This document shows positions 53,481-62,308 of a stretch of 64,000 nt of DNA, piece by piece. The notes beneath the pieces are model-generated. The model did not search any database and had not been told where the DNA came from. It saw only the letters and a list, made by a program, of their open reading frames with translations. Positions within the stretch are counted from its first letter, which is position 1; every line of letters starts with the position of its first letter. Both the position numbers and the translations under genes were made by a program. Source of the DNA: Dehalococcoidia bacterium (GTDB lineage: Bacteria; Chloroflexota; Dehalococcoidia; Lucifugimonadales; Lucifugimonadaceae); contig JAPYUX010000003.1 of assembly GCA_029940375.1 (NCBI GenBank), positions 123,971 to 187,970 of the forward strand, given 5' to 3'.

Positions 53481-54425
53481 ATGAGTGTTACTGTTTTGAA
53501 ATTTGAACCAGTTCCTAACTGGGCTAAATTACCTATGGGAATATCTTTCTATGGAGATTGCGGTGGAGTAGCAACAGATTCTAAAGATAATGTTTATGTA
53601 TTTAACAGAGGAACCGATCCAGTATGTGTTTTTGATGAATCAGGAAACTTTATAAGATCGTTTGGGCATGATGAATTTGATCGACCACATGGTATTGAAA
53701 TTGATAGTGAAGATAATATTTACCTAGTAGATGATGGCCCAGGAAATTTTGTACAAAAAAGAAATAACGATGGAAAAGTTATCTTTACTGTTGGAGAGAG
53801 AGGAAATGCTGCCCCGTGGCAGGGAGGAGATATGTTCAACAGACCTACAGATATAGCTATTCATCCAAGAACAGGTGAATTATTCATTTCAGATGGATAT
53901 GGAAATTCTAGAGTTCACAAATTATCTCCAGATGGAAAGCATATTAAAAGTTGGGGACTTCCTGGATCAGGTGATGGAGAATTTTCTTTGCCTCATAATA
54001 TTTCAATGATTGGAGATGATAAAGTTATAGTTGCTGATAGAGAGAATTTCAGATTACAAATCTTTAGTACGGAAGGTGAATATTTAGATCAATGGCATAT
54101 TCATCACCCAATGTCCGTCACAGAAGGTAAAAATGGTGATAAAAATCTATATGTTGGAGAAATGGGACCTCCAGAAGTACAGCAAGGTGTCCCAGGTTTA
54201 GGTAACCGAATTGTTGTTCTAACTCCTGATGGTGAAAGAATTACACATTTCGGGAATGATTTACCCGGACAAAACCCAGATCAATTTGTTGCTCCACACG
54301 GAGTTACAACAGATTCTAAAGGAAATGTATATGTGGGTGAAGTAGCTTGGACTTTTTGGTATTCGAAAAAAGATCCTCACCCTCTGGGAGAGTTGGTGTC
54401 GTTGAGAAAATGGATAAAAAAGTAA
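53481..54425 (+). CDS. PAL-like NHL-repeat beta-propeller, copy 2
   Basis: A 314-residue near-duplicate of copy 1, six bases after it. Predicted active-site residues are R43, H70 (RPHG), Y140, H172 and H273. Intermediate blades include FNRPTDIAIHP and ADRENFRLQIF, matching PAL's QPTDVAVEP and ADRENGRIQCF. A Met precedes the third His in vertebrate PAL, but Ala does here (APHG). The ATG follows GAGGAA. Function predicted as a carbinolamide lyase releasing glyoxylate, by inference from conserved residues. Confidence 0.87.
   Translation: MSVTVLKFEPVPNWAKLPMGISFYGDCGGVATDSKDNVYVFNRGTDPVCVFDESGNFIRSFGHDEFDRPHGIEIDSEDNIYLVDDGPGNFVQKRNNDGKVIFTVGERGNAAPWQGGDMFNRPTDIAIHPRTGELFISDGYGNSRVHKLSPDGKHIKSWGLPGSGDGEFSLPHNISMIGDDKVIVADRENFRLQIFSTEGEYLDQWHIHHPMSVTEGKNGDKNLYVGEMGPPEVQQGVPGLGNRIVVLTPDGERITHFGNDLPGQNPDQFVAPHGVTTDSKGNVYVGEVAWTFWYSKKDPHPLGELVSLRKWIKK
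53886..54061 (+). repeat. Direct repeat, second copy of 52932-53107
   Basis: Partner of the 176-base identical tract in copy 1, 954 bases apart. The two gene starts are 951 bases apart, so the tract lies at nearly the same place in both genes. Confidence 0.95.
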
Positions 54426-54442
54426 TTTAGGATAAAAGAAAA

Positions 54443-55387
54443 ATGAAACAAATAACTAAAGATACAGTTTTTAAACCAGTGCCAATGTGGGCTAAACTAC
54501 CACATCCAATGCGTTTTCATGAAGCTACAAGCGTAGCAACAGATTCTAAAGATAACGTTTATATATTTAATAGAGGTGAATACCCATTAATCATATTCGA
54601 TAAAGAAGGTAATTATTTATCACATTGGGGTGAAGGTGAATTTGATAGACCTCACGGTATACGAATAGATCAAAATGATGATTTATTTTTAATAGATGAT
54701 ATGGCTCATATGGTTCAAAAGAGAGATAAAAATGGGAAAATATTTTTTACTATTGGTGAACGAGGTAAAGCAGCTGAATGGCAAGGTGGTAAATTTTTCA
54801 ATAGACCAACTGATGTTGCGATAGATGAAGAATCCGGGAATATTTTTATATCAGATGGATATGGAAATTCTAGAATACATAAATTTACTTCTGAAGGTAA
54901 ACATATAAAAAGTTGGGGTCAACCAGGATCAGAAAATGGACAATTTTCATTACCTCATAATCTTTCTATTTTTGATGGCAATAAAATAGCTTTATGTGAT
55001 AGAGAAAATTTTAGAGTTCAGATATTTAATTTTGAAGGGGAATATATTGATCAATGGCATTTTCATAGACCTATAGCCATTTATTCAAAACAAGATTCAA
55101 AAAACTTGTTTATTGCAGAAGCAGGTATCTCTGGAGAATCGGGTAATAACGGAGTTCCTAATTTAGGTTTGAGGATAGTTATAGTTAATGAAAAAGGAGA
55201 AAAATTGACAACTTTTGGTAAAGGAACTCTTGGAGAAAATCCTGATCAAATTATTGGACCTCATGGCTTATCAGTGGATTCTGAAGGCTCAGTATACATT
55301 GCGGAAGTTTCATTTACCTCGTTCGGATCTAAACAAGATCCGCCTAGGGAAGTGGTATCTTTAAGAAAATGGAAAAGGAGTGAATAA
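54443..55387 (+). CDS. PAL-like NHL-repeat beta-propeller, copy 3
   Basis: A 314-residue paralogue, less similar to copies 1 and 2 but aligned along its full length. Positions corresponding to PAL's catalytic and zinc residues are R44 (FNRGEYP), H71 (RPHG), Y140 (SDGYGNSR), H172 (LPHN) and H274 (GPHG). DRENFRVQIF is retained. A loop GISGESGNNGVPN near 228-240 differs from the other copies and may alter the pocket. Separated by 17 bases from copy 2 and overlapping copy 4 by one. Confidence 0.87.
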   Translation: MKQITKDTVFKPVPMWAKLPHPMRFHEATSVATDSKDNVYIFNRGEYPLIIFDKEGNYLSHWGEGEFDRPHGIRIDQNDDLFLIDDMAHMVQKRDKNGKIFFTIGERGKAAEWQGGKFFNRPTDVAIDEESGNIFISDGYGNSRIHKFTSEGKHIKSWGQPGSENGQFSLPHNLSIFDGNKIALCDRENFRVQIFNFEGEYIDQWHFHRPIAIYSKQDSKNLFIAEAGISGESGNNGVPNLGLRIVIVNEKGEKLTTFGKGTLGENPDQIIGPHGLSVDSEGSVYIAEVSFTSFGSKQDPPREVVSLRKWKRSE

Positions 55388-56280
55388 TGATAGTTGGAGA
55401 TGGTGAATTTAGATATGAAGTTGAAGAAAATTGGCCTAAAAAGATTCCCGAATATTGGACATTAGGTCAATGTGCAGATATAGATGTAGATGCTGACGAT
55501 AACATTTGGGTGTTTTCTAGAAATTTACACCCTGTTACTAAATGGTCTAACGATGGAGAATTTCTTGGCTCATGGGGAAATTTTGGATATCAAAAAGGTG
55601 AATTTAGAGTAGCTCATGGTCTAAACATAGACTCTGATGGTTATATATGGTTAAGTGATAATCAAACTCATCAAGTAACAAAACATAAACCTGACGGAGA
55701 ATGTGTACTTGAATTAGGAGAATATGGTTTTGCAAACTTCACTCTGAGTACTGATGGTTCTCAAGGATTACCATTTAATATGCCGACTGGCTCAAGTATA
55801 GCCCCTGATGGGAAAATATTTGTTAGTGATGGATATGGGAACCGAAGGGTTCATAGATTTTCCAAAACAGGTGAGTATGAGATATCTTGGGGAGAACACG
55901 GCACTGGAGACGGACAGTTTGCAATTGTTCATAAATTGGGTGTTTCTAAAGATTCAAGAGTTTTTGTTTGTGATAGAGAAAATAATAGGATTCAGATTTT
56001 CTCTACTGAAGGAGAACTTTTAGATATATGGACTAATGGATTAGCAGGTCCAGGTGATGTGTATTTTCAAGGAGATTACGTCTATGTCGTAGAACAAGGT
56101 GGAGGTAATGGTATTTCAATTTGGAATCTAGATGGAGAACTTATCACAAGATGGAGAGGTATTCCAGAAGTGTGTGAAGCAGCTCATGGATGTGCATTAG
56201 ATTCTAGAGGAAATTTATATATTGCAGAAATTGGATTTGGTGCAGTTGGACAAAGATTTAGAAAATTGAATAAAATCTAG
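55387..56280 (+). CDS. PAL-like NHL-repeat beta-propeller, copy 4 (divergent)
   Basis: A 297-residue, most divergent member of the quartet. The key residues persist: R45 (FSRN), H77 (VAHG), Y150 (SDGYGNRR), H182 (IVHK) and H267 (AAHG), with DRENNRIQIF. The C-terminus is shorter and lacks the SLRKW tail of copies 1-3. The preceding stop codon shares a base with its ATG, so it is translated with copy 3. It converges on malate synthase with 17 bases between the stop codons. Confidence 0.86.
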   Translation: MIVGDGEFRYEVEENWPKKIPEYWTLGQCADIDVDADDNIWVFSRNLHPVTKWSNDGEFLGSWGNFGYQKGEFRVAHGLNIDSDGYIWLSDNQTHQVTKHKPDGECVLELGEYGFANFTLSTDGSQGLPFNMPTGSSIAPDGKIFVSDGYGNRRVHRFSKTGEYEISWGEHGTGDGQFAIVHKLGVSKDSRVFVCDRENNRIQIFSTEGELLDIWTNGLAGPGDVYFQGDYVYVVEQGGGNGISIWNLDGELITRWRGIPEVCEAAHGCALDSRGNLYIAEIGFGAVGQRFRKLNKI

Positions 56281-56297
56281 TTGTAAATTTATAATTT

Positions 56298-57962
56298 CTA
56301 TAAAGCATCAGAATTATTTGCTATGTGATTTAGTTCCTTTCTAGTATATGAGCCAAGTGATCTGAAATTAAATTCTGTGTAGTTTTTGATCCAATGCATA
56401 GCAATTTTAGAAGATTTATTATAATTGGTTTTTTGATCATCGGAAGCTGTTTCTCCTAATTGATCAATAATATCCTCGGTTTCTGATACGATCAATTCTT
56501 TTACTAATTCTATTGAATGAGCTTCTTCTGTATCTTCACTAATCGACTTATGTATGATTCTTTGAGCAATTTGGCCAGTGGAAATTCTTGCAGTCGCCAA
56601 ATCTTCCATTAATGCTGGTCTTTTACCAGGTTTACCCGCTAATCTATCAATTCCTTTTGCGCCACGACCATTCAACCATGCTTCCAAATATTCGATAAGA
56701 GTTCTGATATTTTGCCTTGTTCCTTCTTTTGTCAAAATACCATTAGGCTTTTCAATTTTTATTGGATAGTTATCGGGCTTTTTCATATTTTCTGTTGGTA
56801 CCCAGCCTGATTCATGAATCTTTTTAAATGGTTCAGCTGCAGGATCCATATGATAAATATGGGCTACCCAAGCTCTAATAAAACCTTGTTTTGCTTCCCA
56901 TTCTTTATCAGATTTTATAGATTTTGCAGCTTCTATATTAACTTCCTCGTCTCTTGAAGGTAGGGCAGTAGCCATTCCTCCAATTGGTACAGCATTATGT
57001 TTTAAACATATTGCTACCAAACGTCTAAAAATATTTGACATAAATTCGGTATTTTGGATTGTCACATCAAATCTATCTGGCCAAACATAATTTTCATCAT
57101 GCATTACATATTCTAAAATACTAGCTTTTAAGTCCCACCTAGCTGCATTTAATCCCGCTGCATATTTACCTAAAGAGAACAACATTTCTTCCATTTGAAA
57201 AACAGCAGGTAATGATTCGATTAATATTATTCCTTTAATAGTAGCATCAGCTAGTTCAGGTACTTTACTTTGTATTTCATGAAATAAGTTGTTATAAAAT
57301 TTTGTTTCATTTGGTGTTTCAGTTTTAGGTATATAAAAATAGATCCCTTGATTTTTTTTGTGTTGTTCTCTTCCTCCAAAATAGAGGGTTAATGCTGTAC
57401 CTAAGATTGTAGCTGATATTGGATTTCCATCTATTGCGACTTGTGGTTCGTCTAAATGGATACCTCTTTCTCTATGCATAAAAAAAGGAATTTTACCAGG
57501 TTCTAATTCATAATGCTTTCCTGTATTTTTATTATCGAATGTTAAACTGCCTAAAGTTGCTTGCATTCTGTTTCTTGTTGCTAAAATTGTATCTTCTAGA
57601 GTATGTCCAGCAGCATCTTCATCATCATCTAAATCTCCTTCAGCTCTTACTCCTCCAGGACCTGGATTTAAAGCATTAATTAACATTGAAGCTATACTCG
57701 CTGGTCCTGAAATTTCAATCCCTGGTATTCTTAGTTCTTCTGGTATTTCTTCAACCATCCAATCTGAATTTGCTTCTGAAGTTGGAAGAATGCTTGGCAT
57801 TTCTCCGTTTCGTGCTTTTTTCAAATTATCTAATCTTACTTTTCTCAAACTTTGTACTTCTTCACTAAATTTATCATGAAGGTGTACAAGTAAATTTATA
57901 AAATCCTCAGTAAATATATCTGAACACTCTATTTTTGATTCGTAAGACAGTCTTTTTACCAA
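56298..57962 (-). CDS. aceB: Malate synthase (A-like)
   Basis: Condenses glyoxylate with acetyl-CoA to malate. The 554-residue protein shows the malate synthase A core: HRERGIHLDEPQVAIDGNPI (163-182), IYFYIPKTE, IILIESLPAVFQMEEML (245-261), GLNAARWDLKASILEYV (R275, D277 region) and PIGGMATALPSRDEEVN. The N-terminal DLDDDEDAAGHT and the WVAHIYHMDPA segment depart from E. coli wording, so it is a divergent branch. TTG start behind AGGAG. No isocitrate lyase gene is in the window; the glyoxylate must come from another source. Confidence 0.85.
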   Translation of the reverse strand: MVKRLSYESKIECSDIFTEDFINLLVHLHDKFSEEVQSLRKVRLDNLKKARNGEMPSILPTSEANSDWMVEEIPEELRIPGIEISGPASIASMLINALNPGPGGVRAEGDLDDDEDAAGHTLEDTILATRNRMQATLGSLTFDNKNTGKHYELEPGKIPFFMHRERGIHLDEPQVAIDGNPISATILGTALTLYFGGREQHKKNQGIYFYIPKTETPNETKFYNNLFHEIQSKVPELADATIKGIILIESLPAVFQMEEMLFSLGKYAAGLNAARWDLKASILEYVMHDENYVWPDRFDVTIQNTEFMSNIFRRLVAICLKHNAVPIGGMATALPSRDEEVNIEAAKSIKSDKEWEAKQGFIRAWVAHIYHMDPAAEPFKKIHESGWVPTENMKKPDNYPIKIEKPNGILTKEGTRQNIRTLIEYLEAWLNGRGAKGIDRLAGKPGKRPALMEDLATARISTGQIAQRIIHKSISEDTEEAHSIELVKELIVSETEDIIDQLGETASDDQKTNYNKSSKIAMHWIKNYTEFNFRSLGSYTRKELNHIANNSDAL

Positions 57963-58069
57963 TTTAATTCTCCTAAAACATTTTTTATTTAATCAGGAAT
58001 TATAATATCATTCTATAGATAAATGTACAGTAATTTTTTGTTAGAAAGAAAAGTATAATTTTTCCAGTT

Positions 58070-59170
58070 CTAAATTTCTTTTTTAAAAACATCAAGGATT
58101 AAATCAACATACTCAGATTTACAACTTTCTCCCATCAATCCTATTCTGAAAACCTTTCCTTCAAAATTTCCAAGCCCTCTTCCAATTTCTATAGAGTAAT
58201 CATTTATTAATCTATTTCTAAACTCTACGTCATCAATATGATCTGGTTTTGTTAGAACAGTTAGTTGATCTAATCTATCTTTCTCAGAAATAGGTAAATT
58301 GATATTTAGTTCCATAAGTCCTTTTCTTAATTTATCAGCATTATGTATATGACGAGTCCAGCGTTCTTCAATACCCTCTTCTTCCAAAAGTCGTAATGAT
58401 TCATATAGCCCATAGATGGAACTTACTGCAACTGTATATTGAGGAATATGATCTTCCCCCCAATAATCATTAACGAGTGATAAATCTAAGTACCAAGATG
58501 AAGGTTTCTTAGTCCTATTTCTTATATATTCATAAGCTCTATTTGATAAAGCACATGGAGATAACCCTGGTGGACTTGCAAGGCATTTTTGTGAGCCACT
58601 ATAGGCAAAGTCAATACCCCAAGAATCAAATAATAACTCTGTTCCTGCTAATGAAGTAACGCAATCTACCATAAACATCGCATCATATTTTGAAACTATT
58701 TTTCCTAATTCTTGTATATTTTGTTTAACACCTGTACTTGTTTCTGCGTGGGTAGCAACCACTAATTTTGTATCAGGATTTTTTTTCAATGCTTCTTCTA
58801 ATAACGAAGGATCCATTTGCTTTCCCCATTCGGACCTAAGAGGTATCACATCCAATTCAAGTCGTTCTGCCATAAGTATTTGTCTTTCACAAAAGTATCC
58901 ATAACTACATATGATTACTTTATCTCCTCTTTCAGCAAGACAAGTAAGCCCAGCTTCCATTCCAGATGATCCTGATCCACTTAGAGCAAATGCATTATCA
59001 TTAGTTCTAAATAAGCTTTTAAGACTGCCTCTTACGTCGTCTAGTACTTTGAAAAACTCTGGGTCCAAATAACCTAGTATAGGATTAGACAAAGATTTGA
59101 GAACTTCTGGATTAGCAGAAGATGGCCCTGGGCCAAGAATAATTCTTTTATTTACTTTTAGAGGCTTCAA
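58070..59170 (-). CDS. Alanine-glyoxylate / serine-glyoxylate-type aminotransferase
   Basis: A 366-residue class V PLP aminotransferase of the AGXT/PucG group. ILGPGPSSANPEVL (11-24) is the substrate loop, ALSGSGSSGMEAGL binds phosphate, MVDCVTSLAGTELLFD carries the PLP Asp, and SGSQK (K195) the Schiff-base lysine, followed by CLASPPGLS. Such enzymes use glyoxylate as the amino acceptor to form glycine. TTG start behind AGGA. It lies 107 bases upstream of malate synthase on the same strand. Donor amino acid (Ala, Ser or ureidoglycine) not decidable. Confidence 0.9.
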   Translation of the reverse strand: MKPLKVNKRIILGPGPSSANPEVLKSLSNPILGYLDPEFFKVLDDVRGSLKSLFRTNDNAFALSGSGSSGMEAGLTCLAERGDKVIICSYGYFCERQILMAERLELDVIPLRSEWGKQMDPSLLEEALKKNPDTKLVVATHAETSTGVKQNIQELGKIVSKYDAMFMVDCVTSLAGTELLFDSWGIDFAYSGSQKCLASPPGLSPCALSNRAYEYIRNRTKKPSSWYLDLSLVNDYWGEDHIPQYTVAVSSIYGLYESLRLLEEEGIEERWTRHIHNADKLRKGLMELNINLPISEKDRLDQLTVLTKPDHIDDVEFRNRLINDYSIEIGRGLGNFEGKVFRIGLMGESCKSEYVDLILDVFKKEI

Positions 59171-59189
59171 AGAGAATTCCTGTTCATAT

Positions 59190-59201
59190 ATTCTTAAGAA
59201 T
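59190..59201. promoter_or_regulatory. 12-bp palindrome in divergent spacer
   Basis: ATTCTTAAGAAT is perfectly self-complementary and lies between the aminotransferase (start 59170, minus) and the SDR gene (start 59230, plus). It could be an operator shared by both units, but short A+T palindromes arise by chance often in such spacers. Confidence 0.25.
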
Positions 59202-59229
59202 TAATTCATTATAACTGAAAGGAATTTAT

Positions 59230-60021
59230 ATGGATTTAGGTTTAAATGGTAAAAATGCAATAATTACAGGTGGAAGCGATGGAATCGGGTTAGCAGCAGC
59301 TATCTCTTTATCTAAAGAAGGAGCTAATGTTGCTATACTGGCAAGAACTCAAGGTAAATTAGATTCAGCCGTTAAAGAAATTCAAAAAGAATCAAAAGGA
59401 AAAGTTATAGCAATCTCTACAGATGTAAGAGACGAATCTTCAGTTGTAACTTCAATAAAAAAAGTAAGAGAAGAACTTGGGAAAATAGATATCTTAGTTA
59501 ATAATGCTGGAACATCTTCAGCTTATCCACTTGAAGAAATGACCAATGAACAACTAACTGAAGATCTTAATCTAAAAGTTTATGGTGCAATATATTGTGC
59601 TAGGTCGGTTATAAAAGATATGAAAGAGAGTGGCTCCGGAAGTATCATTAATATTACTACTCCTGGAGGGAAAGCAACAGCAGGAGGGAGTCAACCTACT
59701 TCTTTGTCTAGGGCTGCAGGTATATCACTTACTAAAGCTTGGTCGAAAGAATATGCAAGTCAAAACATACGTGTTAACACAGTTTGTGTTGGACTATTAA
59801 AATCTGGTCAGCATCGAACAAAGGTAGCAAATATACAAAAAGAAAAACCTGACTACACTTTGGAAGATCACTGGGAGATAATGGGTAAGAATGTTCCCAT
59901 GGGAAGAGTAGGAGAAGCACTAGAAGTAGGGAACGTAATTTGTTTCTTATCATCATCAAAAGCTAGTTATGTAACAGGCACAGCTATTAATGTTGACGGA
60001 GGGACTTCTCCAGTAGTCTAA
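59230..60021 (+). CDS. SDR-fold protein with degenerate catalytic tetrad
   Basis: A 263-residue Rossmann SDR with intact cofactor motifs TGGSDGIGLAAAISL (13-27) and NNAGTS (91-96). The catalytic positions do not match. The Y-x3-K motif reads T157-S-L-S-R161, the usual Ser is T143 (NITTPGG), and the usual Asn is K116. The C-terminal GTAINVDGGTSPVV is typical of fatty-acid/acetoacetyl reductase relatives. It may bind NAD(P)H but use different chemistry, or be a binding protein. ATG at 59230 with AAAGGA upstream. It converges with the amidohydrolase with four bases of overlap. Confidence 0.85.
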   Translation: MDLGLNGKNAIITGGSDGIGLAAAISLSKEGANVAILARTQGKLDSAVKEIQKESKGKVIAISTDVRDESSVVTSIKKVREELGKIDILVNNAGTSSAYPLEEMTNEQLTEDLNLKVYGAIYCARSVIKDMKESGSGSIINITTPGGKATAGGSQPTSLSRAAGISLTKAWSKEYASQNIRVNTVCVGLLKSGQHRTKVANIQKEKPDYTLEDHWEIMGKNVPMGRVGEALEVGNVICFLSSSKASYVTGTAINVDGGTSPVV

Positions 60022-61190
60022 CTATCCAAAAAATCAATGGTGCAACTCAAAAAAACTTTTACTCCATTTATCATAGCTTTTTCATCAAAATCAAACTTTG
60101 AATTATGGTGAGGAAATTTGCCATCTCCTATTTTTGCTCCCAATAAAAAATAAACTCCGGGAATTCTGTTGATAAATTCGGCGACATCGTCACCTACGCT
60201 AACTGGATCTACTTGACCTATTGATGATTTGTCTATAACTTTACTTGATTGATCTCTAACCCACTGAGCTACTTCTGCTTCATTAATAACTGGAGGGGTA
60301 CCAAACATTATCTCAGTATCTGCCTTCGCCCTCATTGCCTCTGCACTTAAGGAGCTTATACGTTTTAGAGAAGAAAAAATCTGTTCTCTGACTTTTGGAG
60401 AATAAGCTCTTATAGTACCTTGGATTGAAACTTTATCAGGAATAATGTTTGATGCGGTACCGGATTCAATTTTTCCAAATGTAAGAACTCCTGGATCTTG
60501 TGGTGATACTTCTCGACTTATTACTGTTTGAGCATTAGTGATTATTTGAGAAGCAGCAACTATTGGATCTACATTCAAATGGGGTAAAGCACCATGACCA
60601 CCACGTCCTCTGACTTCTAGAGAAAATGCATCAGCAGATGCAAAAACAACTGTGTCATTTACTCCTATAAATCCAGATTCTAATTGATTCCAAATGTGTA
60701 AACCGATAACTCTCTCGGGCTTATAATCATCAAATAAACCATCGTTTATCATAGCCATTGCACCTTGAACTATCTCTTCTGCCGGTTGGAAACATAGAAT
60801 TACTTCACCTTTAAATGTATTTTTTATTGACTCTATGATTCTTGCTGTTTCCAACAAAATTGAAATATGACCGTCATGTCCACAAGCATGCATGCATCCG
60901 TTTTTTGATGCAAAATCCAATTGAGTTTCTTCTGTCAAAGGTAACCCATCAATGTCTGCTCTTATCATGATTGATCTACCCTCACCAAGGCCCCCCTTTA
61001 TTACGCCAACAACACCTGTTTTTCCATAGCCAGTTTTATAAGGAATGTTTAATTTTTTTAGTTCATTTTGAATATATTTAGAGGTACTTTCTTCTTCAAA
61101 TCCTATTTCAGGAATTGAATGTAAATTCCTTCTGTGTTTGACTAAGTTATCATTGGATTCAATTAATAAATTTTTAAAACTCATTTTCAA
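60018..61190 (-). CDS. M20-family amidohydrolase (hippurate/N-acyl amino-acid hydrolase type)
   Basis: A 390-residue metal-dependent amidohydrolase. HSIPEIGFEE (near 24-33) opens the fold, SIMIRADIDGLPLTEE is the family strand, NGCMHACGHDGHISILLETAR has the two metal His ligands and a Cys, and FQPAEEIVQGAMAMI carries the catalytic Glu pair. The C-terminal PHHNSKFDFDEKAM is the last metal-ligand segment. It hydrolyses N-acyl amino acids or indole/phenyl amides. The TTG at 61190 overlaps the aldolase stop; an ATG at 61184 is equally possible. Confidence 0.9.
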   Translation of the reverse strand: MKMSFKNLLIESNDNLVKHRRNLHSIPEIGFEEESTSKYIQNELKKLNIPYKTGYGKTGVVGVIKGGLGEGRSIMIRADIDGLPLTEETQLDFASKNGCMHACGHDGHISILLETARIIESIKNTFKGEVILCFQPAEEIVQGAMAMINDGLFDDYKPERVIGLHIWNQLESGFIGVNDTVVFASADAFSLEVRGRGGHGALPHLNVDPIVAASQIITNAQTVISREVSPQDPGVLTFGKIESGTASNIIPDKVSIQGTIRAYSPKVREQIFSSLKRISSLSAEAMRAKADTEIMFGTPPVINEAEVAQWVRDQSSKVIDKSSIGQVDPVSVGDDVAEFINRIPGVYFLLGAKIGDGKFPHHNSKFDFDEKAMINGVKVFLSCTIDFLDS

Positions 61191-62191
61191 TATTTTCCTT
61201 GTCTTGCAAGTGACACTGCTATGCCTCTTTTTTCAAATTCTTTTTGTGCTTCAGAAGCATTCGTATTTTCTCCGCCCCATATTTTTAATGGTGCGCCTTG
61301 AAGACCTCTTCCATACGAGTATGATAGTTCCCAAGGGACTTTTTCCTCTGCTCCAACAATATTTATTGAATTTAGATTATCAATTGATTCTTGGTCCTCT
61401 TGTCCTCCAGATAAAAATGCAATACCTGGGACATCTGCTGGAACAGTATTTTTTAATACTTCAACTGTATATTTTGCAACCTCTTCTGTTGAAGCTCTGT
61501 TTTGTGCATCTTTCCCTGAAAGTACCATGTTCGGTTTCAAAACAATACCACTTAGATGAACATTAGCTTCTACTAAATCTTCAAATACTTTAAGTAAAGT
61601 TTTTTCAGTTGTTTCAGCACATTTTTCTATTGAGTGATCCCCATCCATTAGTACTTCAGGTTCAACAATTGGTACTAGTCCAGACTCTTGACTGAGAGAG
61701 GCATATATAGATAAAAGTGTGGAATTAACATTTATAGCAAATTCAGTAGGTAAGCTATCATTTATATTTATTACGGCTCTCCATTTGGTGAATTTTGCCC
61801 CTAATTCTCTATATTCAGCCAATCTTTCTCTTAACCCATCTAATCCTTCAGTAAGAACCTCACCTTTAGATAGGGCAAGATCATGTGTAGATTTATCAAC
61901 CTTTATTCCTGGTAAGATTCCTTTACTTGAAAGTAAGTCCACCATGCTTATACCATCAGAAGTGTTTTGTCGCAAAGTTTCGTCGTATAAGATAACGCCA
62001 CTGATATAATCAGATATTGATTTAGTCTGAAAAAGTAATTGGCGCCAGTTTCTTCTATTATCTTCTGTGGACTCAACATTTATTGTATCCAATCTTTTTT
62101 TTATTGTTCCAGTACTCTCATCTGCAGCTAAAATTCCTTTTTTTGGAGCTACCATAATTTTAGCTATTTTATTTAACTCATTAACATCCAT
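61187..62191 (-). CDS. fba: Class I fructose-bisphosphate aldolase
   Basis: Reversibly splits fructose-1,6-bisphosphate; in this window it is probably gluconeogenic. The 334-residue Schiff-base aldolase shows GILAADESTGTIKKRL (19-34), IVEPEVLMDGDHSI, the catalytic Lys in GIVLKPNMVL (K219), and AFLSGGQEDQES, with a tail ending QGKY in place of the animal-type C-terminal Tyr. Ribosome-binding site GAAGGG. It diverges from fbp across 117 bases, so the two gluconeogenic genes face each other. Confidence 0.95.
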   Translation of the reverse strand: MDVNELNKIAKIMVAPKKGILAADESTGTIKKRLDTINVESTEDNRRNWRQLLFQTKSISDYISGVILYDETLRQNTSDGISMVDLLSSKGILPGIKVDKSTHDLALSKGEVLTEGLDGLRERLAEYRELGAKFTKWRAVININDSLPTEFAINVNSTLLSIYASLSQESGLVPIVEPEVLMDGDHSIEKCAETTEKTLLKVFEDLVEANVHLSGIVLKPNMVLSGKDAQNRASTEEVAKYTVEVLKNTVPADVPGIAFLSGGQEDQESIDNLNSINIVGAEEKVPWELSYSYGRGLQGAPLKIWGGENTNASEAQKEFEKRGIAVSLARQGKY

Positions 62192-62308
62192 AACAATTTC
62201 CCTTCAATGAAGAAACTTTAGTTAATTTAATCTATATTATAATTACATTAAAATTTATTTAATTATGTTATTTATTTGTATTAATTGAAACGGTCTTTGG
62301 TGATAAAT

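Noticed and set aside
52530-56280. CRISPR-like or other DNA repeat array
   Set aside because: The repeats are codon-periodic protein repeats (NHL blades) and gene duplicates, without short regular spacers.
56298-57962. Citrate lyase beta-like identity for the malate synthase gene
   Set aside because: The GLNxxRWD, PAVFQMEE and GGMATALPSRD blocks match malate synthase A.
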